Notes under the pieces: generated by a model
Databases searched by the model: none
What the model was told of the DNA's origin: nothing
What the model saw: only the letters and a program-made list of their open reading frames with translations
Part shown: piece after piece, positions 33,344 to 42,755 of the stretch
Numbering within the stretch: the stretch's first letter is position 1
Layout of the letters: each line of letters starts with the position of its first letter
Source of the DNA: Bacteroidaceae bacterium
Lineage (GTDB): Bacteria > Bacteroidota > Bacteroidia > Bacteroidales > Bacteroidaceae
Length of the DNA stretch: 60,034 nt
Assembly: GCA_900772575.1 (NCBI GenBank)
Contig: CAAHEN010000037.1
Span: 1 to 60,034 of the forward strand
Direction: 5' to 3'
Program-made: the position numbers and the translations under genes

Positions 33344-35398
33344 TCAGGCTCGGGCTGTCTCGTGGAGAAACTTGACAATTTCCTTGTGTATGTTGGATGG
33401 GGTGAATCCCAGTTTCTCATCGAGTACGGTATAGGGGGCACTGAATCCGAAGCTGTCCATGCCATAGACCTTGCCTTTGGCGCCGACCAGTCCTTCAAAC
33501 GTGACTGGAAGGCCGGCTGTCAATCCAAAAACAGGCTTGTCCTTGGGGAGCAAGGCGTCTTGATAGTCTTGACTCTGGTGGCGGAACAGGCCTTCACTCG
33601 GGCAACTGACGACGCGGGCCTTGATGCCGTCTTGTTCTCGGAGCATCGCGGCAGCCTCGCCGAGCGTGCTCACTTCTGAGCCCGAAGCGATGAGAATGAC
33701 GTCGGGATCCTTTTCGGGGACAACCTCGTATGCTCCCATCTTGACCCCCTCGTCGTATTTTGTCCCGGCAGGCAAATCCTTCACGTTCTGACGGCTGAAT
33801 ATCAATGCCGTGGGTGTCTGGGTGTTTTCCATGGCCATTCGCCAGCAGGGCGTGACTGCATGGACGTCACATGGGCGGAACACACGGACACTGTCGCGGC
33901 CACTGTGGTTTTTCAGCTTTTCCATGAGCCGGATTTGGGCTTCTTGCTCCACCGGCTCGTGGGTAGGCCCGTCTTCTCCGACGCGGAAGGCATCGTGGGT
34001 CCAGATGAACTTCACAGGAAGTTCCATGAGCGCAGCCATGCGGATGGCAGGCTTCATGTAGTCTGAGAATACGAAGAATGTGCCCATGGCGGTGATGATG
34101 CCGCCGTGCAGGGTCATGCCGATACACAGGCAGGCCATGGTCAGTTCTGATACGCCAGCTTGCAGGAAACCGCCTGCAAAGTTGGTGCGTGTGATGACGG
34201 TGGCGTGTTTCAGGAAACCGTCGGTCTTGTCCGAATTGCAAAGGTCGGCGGAACTGACCACCATGTTGGGCACGTATTCAGAAAGCAGGGACAGGCAGGC
34301 TGCGGAGCCGTTGCGCGTCGGCGAGTTGGGCTTTTGCTCAATGGTGTTCCAAGGAATGTCCGGCAAGCGGTTGGCGAACCAGTCGGCCTGTGCTTGGGCC
34401 TTGTCTGGGTTTTCTGCACCCCAAGCCTGCTCTTCGGCACGGAGCTTGCCGACGATTTCTGTCAGTTCGGCGCGGCGTTCCTCGTAGAGCTTGGCCACTT
34501 CCGGGCGAATGACGAACGGATTCTCGGGATCACCGCCCAAATGGCGTATGGTGTTGTCACATGCGTCTTTGCCGAGTGGTGCGCCGTGTGTCTTGCAGTC
34601 ATGCTCATAGCTGGTTCCGTCGGCCTTGAGGGCACCCTTGCCCATGACCGTATGTCCGATGATGAGGGTTGGCCGTGCGGTCTCTTCGTTGGCGGCTTTG
34701 AGGGCGGCGCGTATTTGTACGCAGTCATTGCCGTCAATCTCGATGACGTTCCAGTTCCAAGCCTTGTATTTGAGGGCGGTGTTCTCAGAGATGACGTCTG
34801 CGGTGTCCGTAGACAGCTGCACCTCGTTGGCATCGAAGAACATGATGAGGTTGTCAAGCCCCAAGTGACCGGCGATGCGTCCGGCGCCCTGTGAGATCTC
34901 CTCCTGAATGCCGCCATCGGAGATGTAGGCATAAATCTTTTCACGCTTGAACCCCGGATTGCCGAGACGGGCATAGAGCGCCTTGGCCGCTATGGCCGCG
35001 CCGACGGCGTAGGTGTGTCCCTGGCCGAGCGGACCGGACGTATTCTCAATGCCGCGCTTGAAATTGACTTCGGGATGGCCGGGAGTGGGAGAGCCCCATT
35101 GGCGGAATTGCTGCAACTCCTCCAGTGTGAAGCGGCCGATGAGGGCCAGTTCAGAGTAGAGCATTGGCGACATGTGCCCCGGGTCAAGGAAAAAACGGTC
35201 GCGGCATTGCCATTCAGGGTCGGCAGGGTCGTAAACCAGAAATTCGGAGTAGAGCACATTGATGAAATCTGCTCCTCCCATAGCACCGCCGGGGTGCCCG
35301 GATTTCGCCTTTTCCACCATCGAGACGGCGAGGCAACGGATGTTGTCGGCCGCAGAGTTCATAAGTTGGACTGCATGTTCCATATGTTGGGCTGTCAT
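33344..35398 (-). CDS. tkt: Transketolase
   Basis: A 684-residue thiamine diphosphate enzyme that moves two-carbon units between sugar phosphates. Seen are the N-terminal SMVEKAKSGHPGGAMGGADF, the TPP motif DGGIQEEISQGAGRIAGHLGLDNLIMFFDANEV region, the pyrimidine-domain block THDAFRVGEDGPTHEPVEQ with catalytic His/Glu, and the C-terminal domain. The promoter at 35419-35449 places the start at about 35398 (ATG) or 35383. It is followed by rpiB in the same direction. Length is standard. Confidence 0.96.
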   Translation of the reverse strand: MTAQHMEHAVQLMNSAADNIRCLAVSMVEKAKSGHPGGAMGGADFINVLYSEFLVYDPADPEWQCRDRFFLDPGHMSPMLYSELALIGRFTLEELQQFRQWGSPTPGHPEVNFKRGIENTSGPLGQGHTYAVGAAIAAKALYARLGNPGFKREKIYAYISDGGIQEEISQGAGRIAGHLGLDNLIMFFDANEVQLSTDTADVISENTALKYKAWNWNVIEIDGNDCVQIRAALKAANEETARPTLIIGHTVMGKGALKADGTSYEHDCKTHGAPLGKDACDNTIRHLGGDPENPFVIRPEVAKLYEERRAELTEIVGKLRAEEQAWGAENPDKAQAQADWFANRLPDIPWNTIEQKPNSPTRNGSAACLSLLSEYVPNMVVSSADLCNSDKTDGFLKHATVITRTNFAGGFLQAGVSELTMACLCIGMTLHGGIITAMGTFFVFSDYMKPAIRMAALMELPVKFIWTHDAFRVGEDGPTHEPVEQEAQIRLMEKLKNHSGRDSVRVFRPCDVHAVTPCWRMAMENTQTPTALIFSRQNVKDLPAGTKYDEGVKMGAYEVVPEKDPDVILIASGSEVSTLGEAAAMLREQDGIKARVVSCPSEGLFRHQSQDYQDALLPKDKPVFGLTAGLPVTFEGLVGAKGKVYGMDSFGFSAPYTVLDEKLGFTPSNIHKEIVKFLHETARA

Positions 35399-35418
35399 CG
35401 ATTTATATGAGATTTTTG

Positions 35419-35449
35419 CAAAAGTACGATTTTTTCCTTTGCCGCACAA
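35419..35449 (-). promoter_or_regulatory. Promoter of the transketolase gene
   Basis: Minus strand: TTG (35449-35447), 20 nt, TACTTTTG (35426-35419). The predicted RNA leader is very short (about 14 nt to ATG 35398, 29 nt to ATG 35383). Confidence 0.7.
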
Positions 35450-35493
35450 GATGGCACTCTATTTTTTGGCCGGCGGCTGGGGAGACGGCGGCG

Positions 35494-36924
35494 TCAGTTG
35501 GCTGTCTTTGCAGGTGACGGCAGGGTGTTGAGCAGTTCGATCTTGCCGTTGTCGATGAGGTGGAGTATGAGTTCGCCGAAGAGCGTGTTGCACCAGGCAA
35601 ACCAAGGCCGGGTATAGTCGTTGGCATTGTCCTTGTTGAAGGCCTCGTGCATGAATCCCGTGCCGGCTGTCGTGCTGATGAGGGTGGTGAGGCAGTCCCT
35701 GATTTCATCGTCGTCGCTGCTGGTCATGGCCTGCATGATGAGACTCATCGGCCAGATGTAGCCGATGCCGACATGTGGTCCGCCGATGCCTGTGCCGGCG
35801 TGGCCGGAAAAACGGTAGGGATTGTCCTTGCCCAGTACGAAGCGGCGTGTGTTCTGGTAGATGCTGTCTGTCAGGCAGACGTCGGCGATGTAGGGCAGTG
35901 AGAGCAGTGAGGGGACGTTGGCGTCGTCCATAAGTATCTGTCCGCCGTAGCCGTCGACCTCGTACGCGTAGATGTGTCCGTACCGGGGGTGGCGGACGAT
36001 AGCGTGCTCCCTGATGCCGGCGTCTATCTCGTTGGCAATGGTGCGGCAGTCTGTTGCCATGCTGCCCTCGGCGTTGACCGTCTCCAGTATTTCAGCGGCT
36101 AGGCGGAGGCAGTGCCGGGCCATGATGTTGCTCGGCACGAGATAGGGCAGGATGGTGCAGTCGTCCGACGGCCGGAACGACGACACCACCATGCCGCAGG
36201 GCCTTGCCGGATGCCCGAGCCCGTAATTTGATTGGGTGTCGTGCATGGCGTGCGTGGTGCGCATGAACTTATAGGGTGTGGTGCCATCCGTGCGCTGTTG
36301 CTCGCGCATGACCCGGACGACATTGGCGATGGCACTGATCCAGAGGCTGTCAAAGACAGATGCGTCGCCGGTGGCTTTCCAGTAGGCGTGGCCCAGTCTG
36401 ATGGGGTAGCAGGGGGAGTCCAGTTCGTATTTTCGCTCGAAGACGCCTGGTCGCATCTTCGTGTGGTCTTTTTGCCACATAGGGCTCATGCTGTCCGTGT
36501 CTTCAGTGAAGGCGTTGGCGTAGGGATCAATGACGAGGCAGCGCAATTGGCGGCGTACGACGCCCCGGATCAGGCGGCGCAGGCGCTCATCCTTGGTGGC
36601 AAGGCGGACGTAGGGCCAGACTTGTGCGCCGGAGTCGCGGAGCCACATGGCGGGAATGTCTCCGGTGATGACAAACGTGTCGTCATCGCCGTCGGGGCGT
36701 TGGGTATATTTGACAGTGGTGTCGAGCGTGTTGGGGAAGCACTGTTCGAACATCAGGCGCAGTGTTCCGTTGGTCAGCTGTGCACTGACATCGGCGATGC
36801 AGTGCTCGACGGCGGCAGATCTGAACGCCGGGTTGGCCGGGCGTTTCTGTGCTGTGACGGTAGTGGTGGCTAGGCAGATGGCGATGAGTGCCGTGCCCAA
36901 TCGGCGTCTGGCGGATTGTTTCAT
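35494..36924 (-). CDS. GH125 exo-alpha-1,6-mannosidase (secreted)
   Basis: The 476-residue protein has a signal peptide (first ~25 residues, TVTAQ) and the GH125 (formerly DUF1237) signature: GDIPAMWLRDSGAQVWPYVRL near the N-terminus with the catalytic acid Asp, LDSPCYPIRLGHAYWKATGD, VSSFRPSDDCTILPYLVPSN, and the C-terminal MHEAFNKDNANDYTRPWFAWCNTLFGELI with the catalytic Glu. Known members remove alpha-1,6-linked mannose from N-glycans or mannan. It should work in the periplasm. No SusC/D pair is next to it. A full promoter lies at 36974-37004, in the divergent gap to the HAD phosphatase. Confidence 0.93.
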   Translation of the reverse strand: MKQSARRRLGTALIAICLATTTVTAQKRPANPAFRSAAVEHCIADVSAQLTNGTLRLMFEQCFPNTLDTTVKYTQRPDGDDDTFVITGDIPAMWLRDSGAQVWPYVRLATKDERLRRLIRGVVRRQLRCLVIDPYANAFTEDTDSMSPMWQKDHTKMRPGVFERKYELDSPCYPIRLGHAYWKATGDASVFDSLWISAIANVVRVMREQQRTDGTTPYKFMRTTHAMHDTQSNYGLGHPARPCGMVVSSFRPSDDCTILPYLVPSNIMARHCLRLAAEILETVNAEGSMATDCRTIANEIDAGIREHAIVRHPRYGHIYAYEVDGYGGQILMDDANVPSLLSLPYIADVCLTDSIYQNTRRFVLGKDNPYRFSGHAGTGIGGPHVGIGYIWPMSLIMQAMTSSDDDEIRDCLTTLISTTAGTGFMHEAFNKDNANDYTRPWFAWCNTLFGELILHLIDNGKIELLNTLPSPAKTAN

Positions 36925-36973
36925 GGGGCTGTCTGTTTGAAAGATGAAACGGAATCTTTGGTATGGCTGGGAG

Positions 36974-37004
36974 CAAAGTTAAGGAAGATTCACGAACCGG
37001 ACAA
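36974..37004 (-). promoter_or_regulatory. Promoter of the GH125 gene
   Basis: Minus strand: TTG (37004-37002), 20-nt spacer, TAACTTTG (36981-36974), 50 nt before the ATG. Confidence 0.7.
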
Positions 37005-37060
37005 GCAAGTTTTGCTAACTTCGCACGCTCAAACATGCTTCAACCAACAATTCAGATGTT

Positions 37061-37723
37061 ATGGAGAAGATACAAACGATGATTTTCGACCTTGACGGCA
37101 CCTTGCTCGATACATTGGCCGACTTGGCGGCGAGCGTCAACCATGCCCTTGTGGCCCATGGCCTGCCGCCTCGGCCGACGGCCCAGATTCGCCAGTTTCT
37201 TGGCAACGGCATTCGCTCGCTTGTCGAGCGGTCGGTGCCTGCCGGGACAGGGGAGGGCGACTTCGAGCGTGTGTTTCAGACCTTCCGCGAGCACTATGTG
37301 GCCCACTGCCTCGACGCCACACAGCCCTATGCCGGCATCATGGATGTGCTGCGGCGGCTCCACCGGCATGGCATCTCGCTCGGCATTGTGTCCAACAAAC
37401 TGCAACCGGCGGTCAGCGAACTGGCCGATCGCTTTTTCAAAGGGCTTGTCGATGTCGCCGTCGGCGAGAGTCCGACAGTACGCCGCAAGCCGAATCCCGA
37501 TGCCGTGCTCGCCGCTTTGGCGCAGCTCGGCGGGAGCAAGGATAGGGCCGTCTACGTCGGTGACTCAGAGGTCGACATCGAGACGGCGCGCAATGCCGGC
37601 CTGCCTTGCATCTCGGTGCTGTGGGGATTTCGCGATGAGGATTTCCTGCGCCAGCGTTACCCCGACGCCACTTATATACACCGTCCGGGCGAATTGCTGC
37701 CTCTCGTCGGTATCGGAGGATAA
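37061..37723 (+). CDS. HAD-family phosphatase, phosphoglycolate phosphatase-like
   Basis: The 220-residue protein has all HAD motifs: MIFDLDGTLLDT (nucleophile Asp 11), GIVSNKLQ (motif II Ser/Thr), RRKPNPDAV (motif III Lys) and YVGDSEVDIETARNAG (motif IV acidic pair). A helical cap between motifs I and II makes it a subclass I member near Gph, which clears 2-phosphoglycolate. Other sugar phosphates are possible. It is a single gene, divergent from the GH125 gene, ending about 50 nt before a repeat element. Confidence 0.88.
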   Translation: MEKIQTMIFDLDGTLLDTLADLAASVNHALVAHGLPPRPTAQIRQFLGNGIRSLVERSVPAGTGEGDFERVFQTFREHYVAHCLDATQPYAGIMDVLRRLHRHGISLGIVSNKLQPAVSELADRFFKGLVDVAVGESPTVRRKPNPDAVLAALAQLGGSKDRAVYVGDSEVDIETARNAGLPCISVLWGFRDEDFLRQRYPDATYIHRPGELLPLVGIGG

Positions 37724-37773
37724 AGGTGTGCGTGGCTCGTCTGGGATATGGGCCGCCGGGGATTGCAAGAAGG

Positions 37774-38094
37774 GGCTATAATATAGCCTCACGGAGACCG
37801 TCGTTTCACCTTTTTGCCCCAATTGTCGGAACGGCACCTTAACTTATTTAACCTCCTGGCGGAATCGGAATGTTAAAGCGGAACCTCCGAGCAACTTCCC
37901 TAGGGCAAATCTGAATTAGCCCGGAGCAAATTTTTCTGACCCCTAGGGAAGTTCCGCCGAAAAGCGGGACTATTTTTGCCATATGCCGGCAATTTCGCTC
38001 AATCCAATGCAGGAAAAAAGGCCATCCGTGCGGATGGCCTTTTCCTCTACCGCAAAGTTAGTGCATTTCGAGGGCAGAAGCAAGCTGTGTTAAA
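37774..38094 (-). repeat. Intergenic structured repeat element, copy B
   Basis: The 430-nt gap between the convergent HAD and GH35 genes is mostly this element. Minus strand from 38094: TTTAACACAGCTTG, 20 nt, TAACTTTG (38060-38053), AGAGGAAA, then a perfect 12-bp hairpin (38016-38027 with 38032-38043, loop GCAC on that strand) followed by TTTCC. Next are TGCCGGCATATGGCA, a perfect 13-bp inverted repeat AACTTCCCTAGGG (37893-37905 with 37941-37953), the block GGTTAAATAAGTTAAGGTG, and a short palindrome GGCTATAATATAGCC at 37774-37788. No gene lies in the orientation of its promoter before the opposing HAD gene. Confidence 0.87.
38053..38083 (-). promoter_or_regulatory. Promoter inside repeat copy B
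   Basis: Minus strand: TTG (38083-38081), 20-nt spacer, TAACTTTG (38060-38053). Upstream is TTTAACACA and a T-tract, as in the other copies. It points into the 3' end of the HAD gene, antisense to it. Confidence 0.75.
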
Positions 38095-38153
38095 GTCCAA
38101 AAAACTTGTGGGGACGCGCGATTCACGTCTCACGCAAGGGGGGCTGCCGCCAG

Positions 38154-40472
38154 TCATTTCTGCCTGAAGAGGAAGAACTGCGGGCGACCGTATACCTTGA
38201 AATCCTTGACACAGCCAGCCTGCGAGGCACTGCGCTGGCGCAAGCCGATGCCGCGTACGGTCTGGATCTCTCCGAGATCGATGATGACCCGGTGGGGGAA
38301 CGGGGTAATGCTGTCGCCCCGCCATTGCGAGTGCCAGTACGTATTGTCCTTACCGTCGATGAGCAGGTCGGGGTCACCCTCGACGGGCTCATAGGTGCTC
38401 GCATAGACAATGCTCCAGGTGTCTTTGGGCAGCGGTTTGCCATCCTCACCATAGAGGGTCACTTCAGAGAGGCAGGAGAAACGGCCGTCATAAGAAGAGT
38501 CGACTTCAAGGCAGAGATGGCGCAGCGTCACCGGTGAGGCGAAATCGAAATGCTGCATGCCGTCGGTTTTCTTCATCTGTGCGGTCAGCACGCAGTCGCC
38601 CTCTTCGACGATGGGCTGCCCCATAGCGCGGAAGTCATCGGCTTTCGGCGCATTGGGGTCGGGCTGTACGCTGTCGAGTATCGGCGCGGGCAATCCGGCC
38701 ACCTGGTGGTTGCCCTTGTCGTCCATCTCAAAGACGAGAATCCGGTTCTTGCCTTTCTTCAGCCAAGGGCCTGGCACGTAGAGTGTCTGCTGCGGACCGA
38801 TGTGCCAGTACTTGCCAATGCTCCGACCGTTGACCCAAACAGCCCCTTTGCTCCAGCCGCGCATGTCGAGAAAGACATCGCCGGGGGCGCCGAGCGTGAA
38901 TGTGCCTTGGTAGAATCCAATGCCTTCCTCCTCGGGACCAGACTTGATGCCCTTGCGTGAGGCTGGAGTCTTCGTCAGGTCGTAGAGTGGCAGCGGCGTC
39001 ACCGTCCAGCCCGTGAGCTCCTTGCCGCCGAGCAGCACTTTCTCGGTGATGCCCTTGTGGTTGTCGAGCAGATCGGGCCCATAGTTGACGCGTCCCACGT
39101 TTTCGACCAATATCTCCAGGCGGGCACCGGCCGGAATGTCCACTTCAAGCTTGTTCTGGCGATAGCGGCGGTCGAGCGTCCCGATGCGCTTGCTGTTGAC
39201 CCAGACGACGGCATAGTCGCGCAGCTCCTTGATGACGAGCCAGCCTTTGGCGGCGTCTTTGACCGTGGTCTCATAGTGTATATAGCCAAAGTCTTGGTTG
39301 GCGTCTTCCATCGTCATCGGTCTGTCACTCTGCAGGCGTTCGCCAAAGGCGGCCCGCAACGGCGCGGCCTTGGTCAATGTGACAGGTGCGAACGTCGCAA
39401 TGGGGTTCTCGGCCGGCACGTCGGGCAGCGTCTGGCCGGCGGGCAGGTGTTTCTGGATCACTTCGCGGAAAGCCATGTATTTCGGCGTGATGTTGCCATA
39501 CTCGCCCAACGGCGCGTCGTAGTCATAGCTTGTGGGCTGCGGCTCATAGCCGTAGCTTGTGTTCGCGCCATTGGTGTAAGCGAAGTTGGTGCCACCGTGA
39601 AACATATACATACTGACCGAGATGTCGTGGTCAAGCATCCACTCCAGTTGGGCGGCAGGGCTCTTGTAGTCGCGGCGTGAATGACGCTTGCCCCAGACGT
39701 CGAACCAGGCAGGGTAGAACTCAGCGACAAAGTAGGGGCCACCGGGGTGGAAACGGTCGATGGCCGTTATGATGTCTTGCCCGACAGCGCCGTTTACTGT
39801 AGGCAGGACATCTTTCATGTAGCCGTTGGGCATCTGCCCGGCGCCGTCGCAGGTGATGAAGGGGGCATTGAAGCCTGCCTGGACAAGCATGTCACGGAGT
39901 TTGCCGAGATAGACGCGGTCATTGCTGTAAGAGCCATACTCATTCTCCACTTGTACCATGATAATGGGGCCACCGTTATTGACAGTCAGTGAGGCCACCT
40001 CTTTCCCGAGCCTGTCAATGTAGCGTTTGCAGGCTGCGAGAAAGTCCGGGTCATCACTGCGCCACACCATTTTCTTGTTCTTCTGCAGCCAGTAGGGGAA
40101 GCCGCCAAAGTCCCATTCCGCACAGACATAGGGGCCGGGACGCAAAATGACGAACATGCCCTCCTCCTGCGCCGTGCGGATGAAGCGCGCCAAGTCAGCC
40201 TCACCGGTAAAGTCAAACTTGCCTGGTTGCCGCTCGTGGATATTCCAGAATACGTAAGTCGAAATGACATTGAGACCCATGGCCTTAGCGCGCCTAATGC
40301 GGTCGCGCCAATATTCCTTGGGGATTCGCGGATAGTGCATCTCGCCGCAGATGAGCGTGATGGGCTTGCCGTCGAGCATGAACCGGTCTCCTTCGATCTT
40401 GAAGTCGTGGGCAAGGCTTTGCAAGCAATAAAGCGCGGCAAGCACGAACGTGATAAGTTTTGTTCTTTTCAT
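38154..40472 (-). CDS. GH35 beta-galactosidase with C-terminal F5/8-type discoidin domain
   Basis: The 772-residue protein has a signal peptide (first ~21 residues) and a GH35 TIM barrel: GEMHYPRIPKEYWRDRIRRAK, the acid/base in VQVENEYGSY (Glu 178) and the nucleophile in FVAEFYPAWFD (Glu 251), with GGTNFAYTNGA after it. Beta-sandwich domains follow, with a WSKGAVWVNGRSIGKYWHIGPQ jelly-roll strand, and the last ~140 residues resemble an F5/8 (discoidin) carbohydrate-binding module (WSIVYASTYEPVEGDPDLLIDGKDNTYWH). It removes terminal beta-galactose from host or dietary glycans in the periplasm or at the surface. The start at 40472 puts the signal peptide first. Confidence 0.94.
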   Translation of the reverse strand: MKRTKLITFVLAALYCLQSLAHDFKIEGDRFMLDGKPITLICGEMHYPRIPKEYWRDRIRRAKAMGLNVISTYVFWNIHERQPGKFDFTGEADLARFIRTAQEEGMFVILRPGPYVCAEWDFGGFPYWLQKNKKMVWRSDDPDFLAACKRYIDRLGKEVASLTVNNGGPIIMVQVENEYGSYSNDRVYLGKLRDMLVQAGFNAPFITCDGAGQMPNGYMKDVLPTVNGAVGQDIITAIDRFHPGGPYFVAEFYPAWFDVWGKRHSRRDYKSPAAQLEWMLDHDISVSMYMFHGGTNFAYTNGANTSYGYEPQPTSYDYDAPLGEYGNITPKYMAFREVIQKHLPAGQTLPDVPAENPIATFAPVTLTKAAPLRAAFGERLQSDRPMTMEDANQDFGYIHYETTVKDAAKGWLVIKELRDYAVVWVNSKRIGTLDRRYRQNKLEVDIPAGARLEILVENVGRVNYGPDLLDNHKGITEKVLLGGKELTGWTVTPLPLYDLTKTPASRKGIKSGPEEEGIGFYQGTFTLGAPGDVFLDMRGWSKGAVWVNGRSIGKYWHIGPQQTLYVPGPWLKKGKNRILVFEMDDKGNHQVAGLPAPILDSVQPDPNAPKADDFRAMGQPIVEEGDCVLTAQMKKTDGMQHFDFASPVTLRHLCLEVDSSYDGRFSCLSEVTLYGEDGKPLPKDTWSIVYASTYEPVEGDPDLLIDGKDNTYWHSQWRGDSITPFPHRVIIDLGEIQTVRGIGLRQRSASQAGCVKDFKVYGRPQFFLFRQK

Positions 40473-40599
40473 AAGTTGTTGTAATATAAACGTAAGCAGA
40501 TGGCAAATAGGGTCTCCAGCAAAGCCTTTGAGGCGGCGACACAAGCCGTATCAGTCAAATGTCGCTTCGCACCAGCGGCAAGGGCCAGTGTCCCTGCTG

Positions 40600-40607
40600 C
40601 AAATGTA
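40600..40607 (-). promoter_or_regulatory. Putative -7 box of the GH35 gene
   Basis: Minus strand TACATTTG, 128 nt before the ATG. A convincing -33 box is missing. Confidence 0.35.
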
Positions 40608-40714
40608 GCCAAAACAGGCCAACTTTCCACTGGCACTTCACAAAAACTTGCATCCCGCTTCCCCATTTCATCAGATATTTCAAGCAACGAACTACGCCGT
40701 CTTGAAAAAATCGC

Positions 40715-40722
40715 TACCTTTG
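40715..40722 (+). promoter_or_regulatory. Putative -7 box of thrS
   Basis: TACCTTTG, 27 nt before the thrS ATG. The expected TTG 20 nt upstream is not present. Confidence 0.45.
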
Positions 40723-40748
40723 CGGGCAATTAAAAAAACAAGGTGACC

Positions 40749-42692
40749 ATGATAAAAATAACGTTCCCAGACGGGTCTGTCCGCGAATATGAAAGCGGCG
40801 TTACCGGTCTGCAAATCGCTGAAAGCATATCGCCACGCCTGGCCCAAGAAGTACTGGCCTGCGGCGTGAATGGTGAAACAGTAGAACTCAACCGCCCTAT
40901 CAATGACGACGCCACCATCCGCCTTTACAAATGGGAAGACGACGAGGGCAAGCACGCGTTCTGGCACACCTCGGCCCACCTCATGGCCGAAGCCATGCAG
41001 GAGCTTTGGCCGGGCACGCAATTCGGTATTGGGCCGGCCATCGAATCCGGGTTCTACTATGATGTGATGCCCCCGACGGGCGTGACCATCACCGAAAGCG
41101 ACTTTCCGGCCATCGAAAAGAAAATGCAGGAGCTCGTGCAGCGCAAGGAAGCCCTTGTCCGGAAGAATATCTCCAAGGCCGATGCACTCAAATTTTTCGG
41201 TGAACACGGCCAAACATATAAGAACGAACTCATCGAGGAGTTGCCCGACGGGCAGATCACGACCTATACACAAGGCGCGTACACGGATCTCTGCCGCGGT
41301 CCGCACCTGCTCAGTACAGCGCCGATCAAAGCTGTCAAGGTGATGTCTGTCAGTTCCGCCTATTGGCGTGGAGATGAGAAACGTCCGCAGATGACCCGTG
41401 TTTACGGCATCTCCTTCCCCAAAAAGAAGATGCTCGACGAATACCTCCAGCTCCTTGAAGAGGCCAAGCGCAGAGACCACCGCAAGATAGGCAAGGAGAT
41501 GGAACTCTTCATGTTCTCAGACTTGGTGGGCAAGGGACTTCCCATCTGGCTCCCCAAGGGCACAGCGTTGCGCCTGCGCCTAGAGGATTTCCTGAAAAAA
41601 ATCCAGAAGCGCTATGGCTACCAGCAGGTGATGACGCCGCATATCGGTTCGAAAAACCTCTACGTCACGTCGGGCCATTATGCCAAATACGGAAAAGACT
41701 CGTTCCAGCCTATCCACACCCCCGAAGAAGGCGAAGAGTATATGCTCAAGCCAATGAACTGCCCTCACCACTGCGCGGTCTATGCTTGGAAGCCCCGTTC
41801 ATACAAGGAACTGCCACTGCGCATCGCCGAGTTCGGCACGGTCTACCGCTACGAGCAGAGCGGTGAGCTCCATGGACTGACACGTGTCCGTGGCTTCACG
41901 CAGGACGACGCGCATATTTTCTGCCGCCCGGATCAGGTGAAAGATGAGTTCCTTCGCGTGATGGACATCATCATGATCATCTTCCGCGCCCTTAAGTTTG
42001 ACAAGTTCGAAGCGCAAATATCACTCCGCGACAAGGTCAACCGCGAGAAGTACATCGGCTCTGAGGAGAACTGGGAGCGTGCCGAACAGGCCATCATCGA
42101 GGCTTGTGAGGAAAAGGGGCTGTCCGCCCATATAGAATACGGTGAAGCCGCATTCTACGGCCCGAAGCTCGACTTCATGGTCAAGGATGCCCTTGGCCGT
42201 CGCTGGCAGCTGGGCACCATCCAGGTCGACTACAACCTGCCTGAACGCTTCCAGTTGGAATACACCGGAGCCGACAACCAGAAGCACCGTCCGGTCATGA
42301 TACACCGTGCGCCGTTCGGTTCGCTCGAGCGTTTCGTGGCCGTGCTCATTGAACACACAGCCGGGCATTTCCCACTTTGGCTCACCCCCGACCAGGCCGC
42401 CATACTCCCCATCTCGGATAAGTTCAATGATTATGCCCAGCAAGTCCGCAAGGAACTCGACGCTCTGGACGTCCGCGCCTATGTCGACGACCGCTCAGAA
42501 AAAATCGGCCGCAAGATTCGCGACAACGAACTTAAGCACGTCCCCTACTTGCTTATTGTCGGCGAAAAGGAGGCCCAGGAGGGCACCGTGGCTGTTCGCG
42601 TACAGGGCGAAGGGGACAGTGGCAGCATGAAAATCACCGACTTCGCAAAGAAAATCAATGACGAAGTGGCCGAACTGACAAAAAACTATTAA
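40749..42692 (+). CDS. thrS: Threonyl-tRNA synthetase
   Basis: The 647-residue class II synthetase charges tRNA-Thr. It has the N-terminal TGS domain (KITFPDGSVREYESGVTG), the editing domain with HTSAHLMAEAMQELWPGTQF (HxxxH) and SSAYWRGDE, the catalytic motif 2 region MNCPHHCAVY with RIAEFGTVYRYEQSGEL, motif 3 RAPFGSLERF, and an anticodon-binding domain. I use ATG 40749, giving MIKITFPDG; a GTG two codons upstream is the alternative. It leads the thrS-infC-rpmI-rplT group, a widely conserved order. Confidence 0.97.
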   Translation: MIKITFPDGSVREYESGVTGLQIAESISPRLAQEVLACGVNGETVELNRPINDDATIRLYKWEDDEGKHAFWHTSAHLMAEAMQELWPGTQFGIGPAIESGFYYDVMPPTGVTITESDFPAIEKKMQELVQRKEALVRKNISKADALKFFGEHGQTYKNELIEELPDGQITTYTQGAYTDLCRGPHLLSTAPIKAVKVMSVSSAYWRGDEKRPQMTRVYGISFPKKKMLDEYLQLLEEAKRRDHRKIGKEMELFMFSDLVGKGLPIWLPKGTALRLRLEDFLKKIQKRYGYQQVMTPHIGSKNLYVTSGHYAKYGKDSFQPIHTPEEGEEYMLKPMNCPHHCAVYAWKPRSYKELPLRIAEFGTVYRYEQSGELHGLTRVRGFTQDDAHIFCRPDQVKDEFLRVMDIIMIIFRALKFDKFEAQISLRDKVNREKYIGSEENWERAEQAIIEACEEKGLSAHIEYGEAAFYGPKLDFMVKDALGRRWQLGTIQVDYNLPERFQLEYTGADNQKHRPVMIHRAPFGSLERFVAVLIEHTAGHFPLWLTPDQAAILPISDKFNDYAQQVRKELDALDVRAYVDDRSEKIGRKIRDNELKHVPYLLIVGEKEAQEGTVAVRVQGEGDSGSMKITDFAKKINDEVAELTKNY

Positions 42693-42755
42693 CTTTGCAC
42701 CCGCTTATAAATACGCGACCAACATTCACCACAGACAACAACCCACTCACACTGA

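Noticed and set aside
37774..38094. Repeat element as an insertion sequence or a conventional MITE
   Set aside because: No terminal inverted repeats or flanking duplications could be seen, no transposase frame is present, and internal structure is conserved instead.
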